A stretch of DNA of 64,000 nt from Kastovskya adunca ATA6-11-RM4 (GTDB lineage: Bacteria; Cyanobacteriota; Cyanobacteriia; Cyanobacteriales; Coleofasciculaceae): the NCBI GenBank assembly GCA_019359445.1, contig JAHHHJ010000002.1:248001-312000 (forward strand). Direction: 5' to 3'. The stretch's first letter is position 1. Every line of letters begins with the position of its first letter. The notes beneath the pieces were generated by a model. The model searched no databases and was not told the origin of the DNA. It was given only the letters and a program-made list of their open reading frames with translations. Below, piece by piece: positions 16,639 to 24,233 of this stretch. The translations under genes were made by a program, and so were the position numbers.

Positions 16639-17448
16639 ATGGTTATGAACAGTTCACCGAACCGACCTCTAGCTGTCGTGACAGGTGCCACCAAAGGCAT
16701 CGGTTACGAGCTTGCCAAACAGTTTGCCCAAAACGGCTTTGATCTCCTCGTCACAGCCACCGGACCGAGTATCAATGAAGCCGCTCAAACCTTTGAGGGA
16801 CTGGGTGCCAAGGTCGAGACGGTGCAGGCTGATCTTGCTACTTATGACGGTGTTGAGAAACTCTACAACCAAATTAAGGCGACTGGCAGATCGGTAGAGG
16901 CGATCGCCATTAACGCAGGAATTGGTGTCGGCGGTGATTTCGCCCGCGAGACTGACCTGAAAGACGAGCTGAATCTCATCAACCTGAACGTCGTTTCATC
17001 TGTGCATCTCGCCAAACGGGTAGTGAAAGATATGGTCGAGCGCGGCAAGGGTCGAATCCTCTTTTCTTCGTCAATTGCTGCCATCATGCCGGGGCCGTAT
17101 GAAGCAGTCTACGCGGCTTCCAAGGCATTTGTACACTCCTTCTCGGAAGGGCTACGCAACGAGTTAAAGGATACAGGTGTCACCGTCACTTCGCTCATGC
17201 CTGGGCCAACTAGTACCAACTTCTTCCATGGCGCGGGAATGGACGACACCACGGTGGGTGAAACACAGAAGGATGACCCGGCTGAAGTCGCTAAACAGGG
17301 TTTCGATGCTCTGATGGCAGGCAAGGATCACATCATTGCCGGTTCGCTCCTGACGAAGATTGAGGGCAATATAAGCAAGGTTTTGCCTGATACCGTCAAG
17401 GCTGAACTGCATGGCCTACTGACTAAGCCTGAGTCGGCTAACAAGTAA
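16639..17448 (+). CDS. Short-chain dehydrogenase/reductase (SDR family)
   Basis: 269 aa. Classical SDR layout: TGATKGIG nucleotide-binding motif at about residues 16-23, NAG near 94-96, catalytic serine in FSSSIAAI near 143, and YAASK (Tyr and Lys) near 159. AGGAG at 16629-16633 lies 5 bases before ATG 16639 and 11 before a second ATG, so the true start may be two codons later. It is an NAD(P)-dependent oxidoreductase; the substrate cannot be told. Base composition and codon use look more GC-rich than the neighbours on either side, as does the next gene, hinting that both arrived together. Confidence 0.87.
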   Translation: MVMNSSPNRPLAVVTGATKGIGYELAKQFAQNGFDLLVTATGPSINEAAQTFEGLGAKVETVQADLATYDGVEKLYNQIKATGRSVEAIAINAGIGVGGDFARETDLKDELNLINLNVVSSVHLAKRVVKDMVERGKGRILFSSSIAAIMPGPYEAVYAASKAFVHSFSEGLRNELKDTGVTVTSLMPGPTSTNFFHGAGMDDTTVGETQKDDPAEVAKQGFDALMAGKDHIIAGSLLTKIEGNISKVLPDTVKAELHGLLTKPESANK

Positions 17449-17582
17449 CCCACGCAACGCTTTTGTGATGTATGTAAAGGCGTTTTGGCGGATATTCTCT
17501 ACCGACCGGAGCAAATGCAAGCATCGAGTGAGGTGCAGACATCAATACCCGTAGACAAAAAGTAGTTTAAAGCAGAACATTT

Positions 17583-18443
17583 ATGCATATTCATCATCTT
17601 AATTGTGGCTGCATGTGCCCGGTCGGTGGGGCGCTCTTCGATGGCTTTAGTCGTGGTCTAACGGCTCGCCTCGTCTGCCACTGCTTGCTTATCGAGACAA
17701 ACCAGGGACTTGTTCTGATTGATACTGGCTTCGGTCTACAGGATGTCCAGTCGCCTTACTCGCGGCTCAGCCCTTTCTTTATTCATTTCAACGGTATCCA
17801 GTTCGATCGCAAGTACACAGCGATCGATCAGCTTGAGCGGCTGGGATTTTCTGCACGGGATGTGCGCCATATCGTGCTGACCCACCTCGATTTCGATCAT
17901 GCGGGTGGGCTGGAGGATTTCCCGGAAGCAACTGTACATGTAATGCAGACTGAAATTGACGCCGCGCAGGATCGGCACGGTTTCATTGCCAGAAGGCGCT
18001 ATCGTCCAGAGCAGTGGGACGAGGTAAAACGCTGGAAGTTCTATTCACCGGGGGGCGAACCCTGGTTCGGCTTCGAGGCTGTCCGCGATCTTGAGGGACT
18101 ACCGCCGGAGATTCTCCTAATTCCGCTTGCTGGTCATACACGGGGTCATGCTGGCATTGCCATCCAGACACCAGAGGGTTGGCTGCTGAATGCAGGCGAT
18201 GCCTACTTTTACCGACACGAGATGGACTCCGACCAGCGACGCTGCACGCCAGGAATGCGTTTCTACCAAACGATGATGGAGGTGGATCGTGAGGCGAGGC
18301 TCCACAATCAAGATCGGCTACGTGCATTATCGCGCGATCGCAGTAACGACGTGCGCCTCTTTTGCAGTCACGATGCGATCGAGTTCAAAGCGTTCGCCGA
18401 CCAGTCCAGCGACTCCGAGAACTTGAGAATTCATCATTCATGA
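17583..18443 (+). CDS. Metallo-beta-lactamase-fold hydrolase
   Basis: 286 aa. Zinc-site motifs are complete: THLDFDH (HxDxDH) near residues 100-106, AGHTRGH near 181-187, GDAYF near 202, and a late CSHD near 260. The N-terminal CHCLLIETNQGLVLIDTGFG strand pair is typical of the fold. The nearest relatives by layout are lactonase/glyoxalase II-like hydrolases, but the substrate is unknown. It follows the SDR gene by 134 bp in the same direction and has similar composition, so the pair may act together on one compound. That link is inference. Confidence 0.87.
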   Translation: MHIHHLNCGCMCPVGGALFDGFSRGLTARLVCHCLLIETNQGLVLIDTGFGLQDVQSPYSRLSPFFIHFNGIQFDRKYTAIDQLERLGFSARDVRHIVLTHLDFDHAGGLEDFPEATVHVMQTEIDAAQDRHGFIARRRYRPEQWDEVKRWKFYSPGGEPWFGFEAVRDLEGLPPEILLIPLAGHTRGHAGIAIQTPEGWLLNAGDAYFYRHEMDSDQRRCTPGMRFYQTMMEVDREARLHNQDRLRALSRDRSNDVRLFCSHDAIEFKAFADQSSDSENLRIHHS

Positions 18444-18595
18444 GGTCTGGGTCGGTCAGATTGATTGAAGAAGCAGAAGTAGAGCGATCGCGCCGAACAA
18501 CAGAAGATTATGCTCAGTTAGTCTATTATTTTGATGTTTGAGGTCAAGGCTAAAACTGACTCCTGGTTCAAGGTGCGTCAGAAGATTAATAATAA

Positions 18596-18865
18596 TTAGG
18601 CAATTTGCAGCGTACTGGGTTCAGGAATGGATTCACCTTCTGCTTGCCAAGCTTCCAAGTACATATCAATTACTTCTTCACCGTTACGAATTGCTTCCTC
18701 ACGAGTTTTGCCATGAGTGCAAGGCATAACAACGCGATCTGCGCTAGCTCTTTCAGAGCCGCTCCGCTAACGCAGCAGCGCTTCGCTATCGCTAAACTCT
18801 GGAATCGTGACTAGGAAAAGCTGATCTTCATCAGACCATTGAACAATCATGCTGTATCGACTCAT
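18596..18865 (-). pseudogene. HicB-type antitoxin gene interrupted by a 54-bp repeat with an in-frame stop
   Basis: Read on the minus strand from ATG 18863-18865, the frame gives a HicB-like protein: SMIVQWSDEDQLFLVTIPEF, then after an insertion DRVVMPCTHGKTREEAIRNG and MYLEAWQAEGESIPEP, ending at 18596. The 54 bases at 18740-18793 keep the frame but contain TAG at 18767-18769. Without the insertion the protein would be about 71 aa, normal for this family. The ATG overlaps the stop of the PIN gene as ATGA, so it was the third gene of that operon. It is non-functional unless the stop is read through. No HicA toxin gene is nearby. Confidence 0.75.
18740..18793. repeat. 54-bp small repetitive element inserted in the HicB gene
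   Basis: The sequence is rich in GCGxTAGCG-like palindromic words (cgctgctgcgttagcggagc on the minus strand, then gctctgaaagagc, a short hairpin). Such structured short repeats are common in large cyanobacterial genomes. Its length is a multiple of three, so the host frame resumes after it. Boundaries are inferred from where HicB homology breaks. Confidence 0.55.
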
Positions 18866-19470
18866 GAATCTTCATCCTTTTCAATCTCAAAATATTGCTT
18901 AGATCTAAAATCTAAAGCTCTGTGGTACATCACTATAAAATATTCCTCTAATTTTCTGTTGTACTGTTTATGCTGTTCAATAATTAGACTCAAGTCACCA
19001 TCAATCAAAAAACGCTCAAAGAATAACCAACCTAATAAATGGGCTGTAGTTTGCACTCTAGGGTGAGTTAAGACTTCTTCCGCAAGATTTCTTGCATTTT
19101 TATCATCAGTTAAACAAGCCTGATAAGTCTTTTTTGCAAAAGCAATGGATGCCAGTTCTCCTTTACCAAGATTCTTGCGCTTCTGTAACACCTCGATTTC
19201 TTGTAAGTCTTCAATATCTAAGTGATAATTCTTAAACTTCCCATTCTGTATTTCTTGTCTTAATAGATTTTGCAGTGCAATATCTTCAGGTTTAACTTCT
19301 GTTCGAGGTTTGTATAGGCACTCATAATAAACGAAGTCAGTGCAGCAAAAAGAGCAGCCTACAGAATATGCTGTTGTACGAAGGAGTTGGGATGAAATTA
19401 TATTCCAAATCGCGCAAGTATCAACGACATTAAACTTGTGAAATTTAGATGGGTCACGCTCAGTTGCCAT
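18862..19470 (-). CDS. PIN-domain protein (putative RNase toxin) of an XRE-ImmA/PIN pair
   Basis: 202 aa. Acidic residues expected for a PIN nuclease are present: Asp17 in NVVDTCAIW, Glu50 in YYECL, Glu105 in GKGELASIAFA and Asp122-Asp123 in CLTDDKNA. PIN domains cut RNA with metal ions. Length is a little above VapC because of a C-terminal helical tail. The start overlaps the end of the upstream XRE-ImmA/IrrE gene by 11 bp and its stop overlaps the broken HicB gene by 4 bp, so the three formed one transcript. This arrangement fits a toxin with a regulator/protease partner; the toxin role is inference. Confidence 0.78.
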   Translation of the reverse strand: MATERDPSKFHKFNVVDTCAIWNIISSQLLRTTAYSVGCSFCCTDFVYYECLYKPRTEVKPEDIALQNLLRQEIQNGKFKNYHLDIEDLQEIEVLQKRKNLGKGELASIAFAKKTYQACLTDDKNARNLAEEVLTHPRVQTTAHLLGWLFFERFLIDGDLSLIIEQHKQYNRKLEEYFIVMYHRALDFRSKQYFEIEKDEDS

Positions 19471-20605
19471 ACTTTAAACCTCTCCCATAGAGAGCTGCCA
19501 TTGCATCTAGCTCACGCTCACTCACTAAGAGCATCTCTGCCAATCTACCTGCTGATATGACATCTTGTTCATATGCATCAAGGCAAAGACTGACGTAAAA
19601 AGTGGACAATCCTCTTTTCAATGATTGTTCTCGACGCTGACGAGAGCCTGGAGATAAATTTGCTGGCAACTCTGGATCGATTTTTCTATCTCCTGGCACT
19701 CTGACAGATTTAATTTGTGTTTCGATAGATTGTGATATGAGATTTGCATTTCTTAATGCAATTGCTAAAGCTTCGGTACTCACTTTCAGTCTGTTTGCCC
19801 AATCAATTGCTTTATCAGGAGTCCAGTTACTTGAGTCTGGAATATTATTTAGGAAATCTGGTGGCATGAGATAATGAGATGCAAATGTATTTGCTCTGAC
19901 TTCCACAAGATTACTTTTATCCCCTGTAAAAGAAACAATAAAATCTTCTTCTTCATCTAAAATTGCATGAGCTGATTCATGAGCAGCCGTAAACCTTTGT
20001 CTGTATACATCTTCACTATAGTTAATCAAGATACATTTTCCAGCCGTAGGGTGTTTAATATATAAGCCAGAAATGTTTGAATTACCTAATTGGCGACGAA
20101 ATATATGAAATCCTAAAGTGCGAAAATCCTCATAGATATCACTCCCTACTTGAATAAAAGAATAACCAAGGTGTTTTCTGAGCCTTGCGGCGGCTTTCTC
20201 ACCATGACCTTTAAAGTAACTTCCAATTTTAGAAAAGCTAAAAGGTTTGTAGTCTCTTCTAGGAAGAGAGTTAAGCAAGAATTCCTCACATTCACATAAG
20301 AATAAAAACTCTTGTACAGCCCGACGATCTTCTTTGGAAAAATAATCGCCATGTCTTCTGTATAACGTCTCAGTTTGTTCAAAGGGAGCTACTTTTTCAT
20401 TGGAAATGAAGAATTGGTAATCACATTGATAGTAGTCCGCTAGGATTAGAACCTCATCTCCTGTAGGTCGTCTTTCTGCACTTTCTAAAGCGGCTAGAGC
20501 TTGAGTTGATATACCTGTTACTGCTGAAACTTCGTCAAGAGAAGTTTTGAGTTGCTCACGATATTTCTTCAGTTTTGAACTAAATAAACTCAGATCAAAT
20601 GTCAT
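19460..20605 (-). CDS. XRE helix-turn-helix plus ImmA/IrrE metallopeptidase protein
   Basis: 381 aa. Residues about 8-65 form an XRE HTH (KLKKYREQLKTSLDEVSAVT, ISTQALAALESAERRPTGDE). Residues about 150-280 are an ImmA/IrrE (COG2856) zinc peptidase with HESAH at 209-213 (HExxH) inside FTAAHESAHAILDEEEDF, then VEVRANTFASHYLMP, whose Glu is the likely third ligand. Such proteins bind DNA as repressors and cleave or are paired with a partner under stress. It is first in an operon with the PIN gene. The C-terminal 100 residues add another helical region with an SERELDAMAALYGRG end. Confidence 0.87.
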   Translation of the reverse strand: MTFDLSLFSSKLKKYREQLKTSLDEVSAVTGISTQALAALESAERRPTGDEVLILADYYQCDYQFFISNEKVAPFEQTETLYRRHGDYFSKEDRRAVQEFLFLCECEEFLLNSLPRRDYKPFSFSKIGSYFKGHGEKAAARLRKHLGYSFIQVGSDIYEDFRTLGFHIFRRQLGNSNISGLYIKHPTAGKCILINYSEDVYRQRFTAAHESAHAILDEEEDFIVSFTGDKSNLVEVRANTFASHYLMPPDFLNNIPDSSNWTPDKAIDWANRLKVSTEALAIALRNANLISQSIETQIKSVRVPGDRKIDPELPANLSPGSRQRREQSLKRGLSTFYVSLCLDAYEQDVISAGRLAEMLLVSERELDAMAALYGRGLKYGN

Positions 20606-20724
20606 AGAGTAAAATCCTGGGAGGATTCTTGAGCTAAGATAACTCTACAAGGAGAGATGCGGTTGCTGCACAAATGAGGTCTGTTCTAGTGCTGCCAACC
20701 CTAAGGGAGCAACACAGCGATCGC

Positions 20725-20859
20725 TCACCCCATATTTCCAGTCAATAGGTCAGTCACTGCCAACCACAAGCCTGGAAACACTTGGCTTTGAATCACCCCG
20801 TTCTCATCAGCTGACAATGGAACAGACTCAGATGTAGAGAATTTGATTTTCCATTTCAT
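20725..20859 (-). pseudogene. C-terminal scrap of a Uma2-family protein
   Basis: A 44-codon minus-strand frame encodes VPLSADENGVIQSQVFPGLW followed by LAVTDLLTGNM, which matches the usual C-terminal segment of many cyanobacterial Uma2 proteins (Q-S-xFPGLWL-V--LL-GNM). The nuclease part is missing. The rest of the 20606-21000 gap shows nothing else. Confidence 0.45.
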
Positions 20860-21000
20860 CATCTGTGAAGACTTGTGCTAAAGCTAGGTGTGGTAAATTT
20901 CATACACTACACAGAAGCAATCTAACGACTGCGTTCAGCGGTGGTAAATAACCTTGAACTGCACATTAAAGGCTTGATTTTGTCTGCTGCAACGTGATTG

Positions 21001-21225
21001 TTAGATGGCATTGTCTCCCGACTGCGAACTACTGCGAACACGCTCAACAAATTCAGGATAGTTTTCCAAGTCCTCTAAAGACTGTAACGGTGGCATTTCA
21101 ACCCAATTCGCCTCTGCATGTAACTTGTCTACGTAAGCATAAAACGCTTCTTGGTCATCCCGATGAGCCAAAACGTAGGCATGTAAATCTTTCTGACTCA
21201 TTGCCTGAAAGTTAGGTTTGCTCAT
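21001..21225 (-). CDS. DUF6887-type small protein
   Basis: 74 aa from ATG 21225, chosen because GGAGG lies 8 bases upstream. The opening MSKPNFQAMSQKDLHAYVLAHRDD is typical of a small cyanobacterial family (DUF6887), acidic and mostly helical. It follows a DUF6888-like frame with a 4-bp overlap; the two families usually occur as a pair. Function is unknown, and a toxin-antitoxin-like role is only a guess from the paired layout. Confidence 0.7.
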   Translation of the reverse strand: MSKPNFQAMSQKDLHAYVLAHRDDQEAFYAYVDKLHAEANWVEMPPLQSLEDLENYPEFVERVRSSSQSGDNAI

Positions 21226-21398
21226 TGCACATACCTCCATCTGCCGTTGGGATATATCTCAATGATATTCTCCTCACCTGCCAAGAAGAAGACATTTCCT
21301 GTGCGCTCGTCCACACGAACAATATTTACAGGTAAGTAAAGTTTCGTAAACCAGCAGCACAAAACAAAGCACTGGGTTTTTTGTTCTGACGTAGGAAT
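21222..21398 (-). CDS. DUF6888-type small protein with an apparent non-ATG (ATT) start
   Basis: A 58-codon minus-strand frame reads IPTSEQKTQCF...WFTKLYLPVNIVRVDERTGNVFFLAGE and IEIYPNGRWRYV, then TGA overlapping the start of the DUF6887 gene. This matches DUF6888, whose members normally start MPT-EQ. Here the codon at the M position is ATT (21396-21398), and another ATT precedes it. AGGAG lies just upstream. In-frame stop TGA precedes at 21411-21413, so no ATG start exists. Either ATT is used or the gene has lost its start. Confidence 0.5.
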   Translation of the reverse strand: MPTSEQKTQCFVLCCWFTKLYLPVNIVRVDERTGNVFFLAGEENIIEIYPNGRWRYVQ

Positions 21399-21693
21399 AA
21401 TCTCTGCTCCTCATTACCTATCACCCCGCAGAATATTATCATCTTGTGTAAACTACTTCTTCAGAAGCATCGGATGGTTAATCTTGGAAGTTGGGGAGCT
21501 TATCTGTCATTTTTACTGGAGATTATTCCGAATACCAGAGTTATCCATCACCAAAGATATTATGTCGCACTCAGATGTCTAACTCTTTCATTTGGCTCTT
21601 TGTTAGTAAGTAGCAATTAAACAGACTCAAATTTCGTAATACTAGCGAATAAGGCAGCATAACACCGCTCTTGAAGAGAGTTTTACCGCATAA

Positions 21694-21888
21694 GAGCGAT
21701 CGCCTGGACGAGTCTTCACCCGCACGCAAATCCTGGAACACATCTGGGGCTACGATTTCAATCCCAATACCAACGTTGTGGATGTGTGCGTTCAACGTAT
21801 TCGTAAAAAAATTGACTCCATCGGTGGCGCGGGTTGGATCGAAAGCATTCGCGGCGTTGGCTATCGATTTCGCCAATCAGAGTCTTAG
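21694..21888 (+). pseudogene. Remnant of an OmpR-type response regulator (DNA-binding domain only)
   Basis: An open frame after an in-frame TAA at 21691 encodes RVFTRTQILEHIWGYDF, VVDVCVQRIRKKID and WIESIRGVGYRFR and then stops at 21886-21888. This is the last 60 residues of the winged-helix effector domain of an OmpR/PhoB-family regulator. The receiver domain and start are absent. The 290 bp upstream (21402-21693) hold nothing recognisable. Confidence 0.8.
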
Positions 21889-21939
21889 AGGCTGCTTCTA
21901 AAGTAATGTTAACTAGCTAGGTTGCCTAACGATTGGATA

Positions 21940-22059
21940 GATCCCCCCTAGCCAGGGTTAAAAAGGGGGGAACAAAATCTCTTGAAAGTCCCCCGTGATA
22001 TCAAAGGCGAAGCAACATCTAGCTTCCCCCTTTTTAAGGGGGACGGGAGGGGGATCTCC
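21940..22059. repeat. Dispersed 'GATCCCCC' repeat with inverted ends, copy 1
   Basis: About 120 bp beginning gatcccccctagcc and ending gggggatctcc, so the ends are roughly inverted. The inner part (gtgatatcaaaggcgaagca, then gcttccccctttttaagggg) recurs at 55225-55341 with high identity in the same orientation. Related words occur at 49378-49510. It occupies the gap between the regulator remnant and the next gene. Confidence 0.8.
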
Positions 22060-22226
22060 AGGAATTTACAATTCTTTAGAGACAGCCTCTTACCAATTGG
22101 GGTGTAACAAGTGCGGCGTATAACTCAATACCAAGGCAAAGCAAGGGAGAATTCACGGAGCTGGTGAAGTGAGATTGTTTAGATAAGGTGTTGAGCTGAA
22201 TCTCCCCTACTCCCTCTGCGTCTCAT

Positions 22227-22442
22227 CTAAGACTGCAACAAATTTGCCCTAGCTTGATCGTAGGCTGCTCTTTGTTGCGGAGTAGCCGAACGCAAACATT
22301 CAGCATGGATGCGTTCCAAACTTTCCATATATTCCTGATTTTTGCCCAAAGTTGGATTGGTGCGTGTAGCGGCAACAAAAGCAAGTTGAGCGCGTAAGGG
22401 CAACTGATGGAATACTTCTAGGCGAACTTCCAGATTAGACAT
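22227..22442 (-). CDS. Small conserved-looking hypothetical protein
   Basis: 71 aa, not recognised. It is helical throughout (MSNLEVRLEVFHQLPLRAQL, later YMESLERIHAECLRSATPQQ), soluble, without cysteine motif or signal peptide. GAGGAAAAAAC precedes the ATG at a good distance, which supports expression. It stands alone between a repeat element and a divergent HD-domain gene. Confidence 0.55.
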   Translation of the reverse strand: MSNLEVRLEVFHQLPLRAQLAFVAATRTNPTLGKNQEYMESLERIHAECLRSATPQQRAAYDQARANLLQS

Positions 22443-22560
22443 AGTTTTTTCCTCAATAACTCTGTTTTAAGAGTAGAAAATAGATGAAGAACTGTAAATG
22501 ACTTAAGTTTACTGGATACCCCTGTCCGATGCTTTCTAACTTTTTGAGTAATTATTTAAA

Positions 22561-23142
22561 ATGCTGCTTTCAGAACGCTTTACCGAGGCTCTGACCTTTG
22601 CCACCCAATTACATGCCGAGCAAATCCGTAAAGGAAGCGGAGTACCTTATGTTGCTCATCTGCTGGGAGTTGCCAGCATTGCCTTAGAGTATGGGGCCAA
22701 TGAAGATGAAGCGATCGCCGCCCTTCTCCACGACGCCATTGAAGATCAAGGGGGTGACGCCACGAGAACAGAAATTCGCCGCCGTTTTGGAGACACCGTC
22801 ACTGCCATTGTTGATGGCTGCACCGACGCCGACACTGACCCTAAACCCCCTTGGCGGCAATGCAAAGAAGACTATATCGCCCACATACCCACCGCTTCTG
22901 TATCCGTGCGGCTCGTTTCGGCTGCCGATAAACTGCACAATTCCCGCTCTATTCTCAAAGATTACCGGGTTTTAGGTGACGCCCTCTGGGAACGATTCAA
23001 AGGTGGTAAAGACGGCACTCTTTGGTATTACCGCTCTTTAGTTACCACGTTTTCTGGGGTTGAAGTTACGCCATTAATCGAGGAGTTAAGCCGAGTCGTT
23101 TCCGAACTCGAACAGCTAGTTGCAAGTTGTGATGCAGAGTGA
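22561..23142 (+). CDS. HD-domain phosphohydrolase related to RelA/SpoT hydrolase domains (small alarmone hydrolase-like)
   Basis: 193 aa. HD-superfamily metal ligands are visible: H at HLLGVASIA near residue 33, HDAIED near 57-62 and ADKLHN near 122-127. These match the MESH1/SpoT hydrolase arrangement (HD_4). There is no synthetase, TGS or ACT domain, so it is a single-domain hydrolase, with (p)ppGpp as plausible substrate by homology only. The start ATG fits the conserved opening SERFTEALTFATQLH. Confidence 0.83.
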   Translation: MLLSERFTEALTFATQLHAEQIRKGSGVPYVAHLLGVASIALEYGANEDEAIAALLHDAIEDQGGDATRTEIRRRFGDTVTAIVDGCTDADTDPKPPWRQCKEDYIAHIPTASVSVRLVSAADKLHNSRSILKDYRVLGDALWERFKGGKDGTLWYYRSLVTTFSGVEVTPLIEELSRVVSELEQLVASCDAE

Positions 23143-23280
23143 TGGGATGAATTGGCAACAGGCTGATCGATCTCTGATTGCCTAGCTAGTGAGCCGATTA
23201 ATTTCAGTCGGAACTCCTTCGACGGATCTGCTCTTTGCTGATTTGAAAACCACTTTCTTTATTGACGGAGGTTATTTATT

Positions 23281-23457
23281 CAATTCAGGAAAGACGGCGA
23301 ATTTGTTAAAGACGTACAAGCTGTTGCTCAACTTAACAATTCCCGCGAAGAAGCCGAACGTGCTATCCGATCCATATTTGAAGTACTGGAAAGGCACAAT
23401 ACTAGTAATTTCTTAGGAGCGAAGACGACATCTTTGCTCCTAAGAAACCTGTATTAG
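23281..23457 (+). pseudogene. Probable DUF2267 remnant
   Basis: A frame without its own start (stop at 23263-23265 upstream) encodes GEFVKDVQAVAQLNNSREEA then ERAIRSIFEVLERHNTSNFL and ends at 23455-23457. The pattern V--VA-L-SREEAERA-R--LE-L-ER resembles DUF2267, which is normally 130 aa or more. It lies next to a stress-gene cluster where DUF2267 proteins are often found. The family call is tentative. The rest of the 23143-23490 gap is empty. Confidence 0.35.
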
Positions 23458-23490
23458 CTAATATCTAGGCAGTGTTTGCCCGGAAATAGT

Positions 23491-23967
23491 CTAAATTTCT
23501 GAACCACCGTGAGGGCTGGCACCGGAGGAGGTAACGCTATTGCGGAGGAAGGTTATTTGCTGCTCGAACTCGGCACCTTTTAGCGCTTCTAGCAGTTCTT
23601 TGGCTTTACCTTGCAGTTGGTAGTCGGGGGGCATGGGGACAATCGTGGTGGATTCCATGCCTTGTGCCAAGCGGTACCAGAACAGCAGCTTGGTGTTGTC
23701 GCTTAAAGAGCCGTATTCGCGGGAAATAGTATTGTCAGCGTTGTTGAGGAAGTCACGCTGAAGTTGGAGCTGCTCCTCGTGAGACTTTTCCTTCACTTGG
23801 TTGAACAGTCCTTCGGCAATTTCATCTCCGGCAGCTCCAGGAGCGGCGGGGGTGATGGATTTGCCCATTTCGGTGTAAACGAACCAAAGTAGAGCGAGTT
23901 GGTCGTCAACGTTCAGGTTTTTGAATTCTTGTAAGGCTTGGTCAGGGTTGTCTTTTAGATATGTCAT
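23491..23967 (-). CDS. Helical carotenoid protein (OCP N-terminal domain homologue)
   Basis: 158 aa, equal to the N-terminal domain of orange carotenoid protein without the C-terminal NTF2-like domain. The match is in VDDQLALLWFVYTEMGKSIT followed by PAAPGA, with the conserved Trp and Tyr that contact the carotenoid ring, and LLFWYRLAQGM near residue 110. HCPs bind a keto-carotenoid; family members quench singlet oxygen or the phycobilisome, depending on clade. No OCP C-terminal homologue gene is adjacent. It is divergent from the SDR gene across a 266-bp gap, suggesting shared stress control. There is no membrane helix, so it is cytosolic. Confidence 0.9.
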   Translation of the reverse strand: MTYLKDNPDQALQEFKNLNVDDQLALLWFVYTEMGKSITPAAPGAAGDEIAEGLFNQVKEKSHEEQLQLQRDFLNNADNTISREYGSLSDNTKLLFWYRLAQGMESTTIVPMPPDYQLQGKAKELLEALKGAEFEQQITFLRNSVTSSGASPHGGSEI

Positions 23968-24233
23968 AAATGCATACTCCTATGGATTTCAAGGGTTCAG
24001 AAACTTTTTTTATTGGCGGTGAAATTAAAACACGTTTGATTAATCCACTTAGTTCGTCGATATTCAGGTTCCGAACCAATGTCCATGGTGAACAAAATAT
24101 TGAAGCTGTACCCCTGCAAGAAGGCATAAAGATTAAAAAACATGAAGAAAATTAAACCCTGCTAAAGATAGAGGTGAGTAACGGCAATTGCATAAGAGTT
24201 GTTAGGAGGAGTTAATTTAAAAGGAATTTTGAC

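Noticed and set aside
23970-24155. 61-codon frame between the HCP and SDR genes
   Set aside because: No ribosome site and no resemblance to any family; it lies in the likely divergent promoter region.
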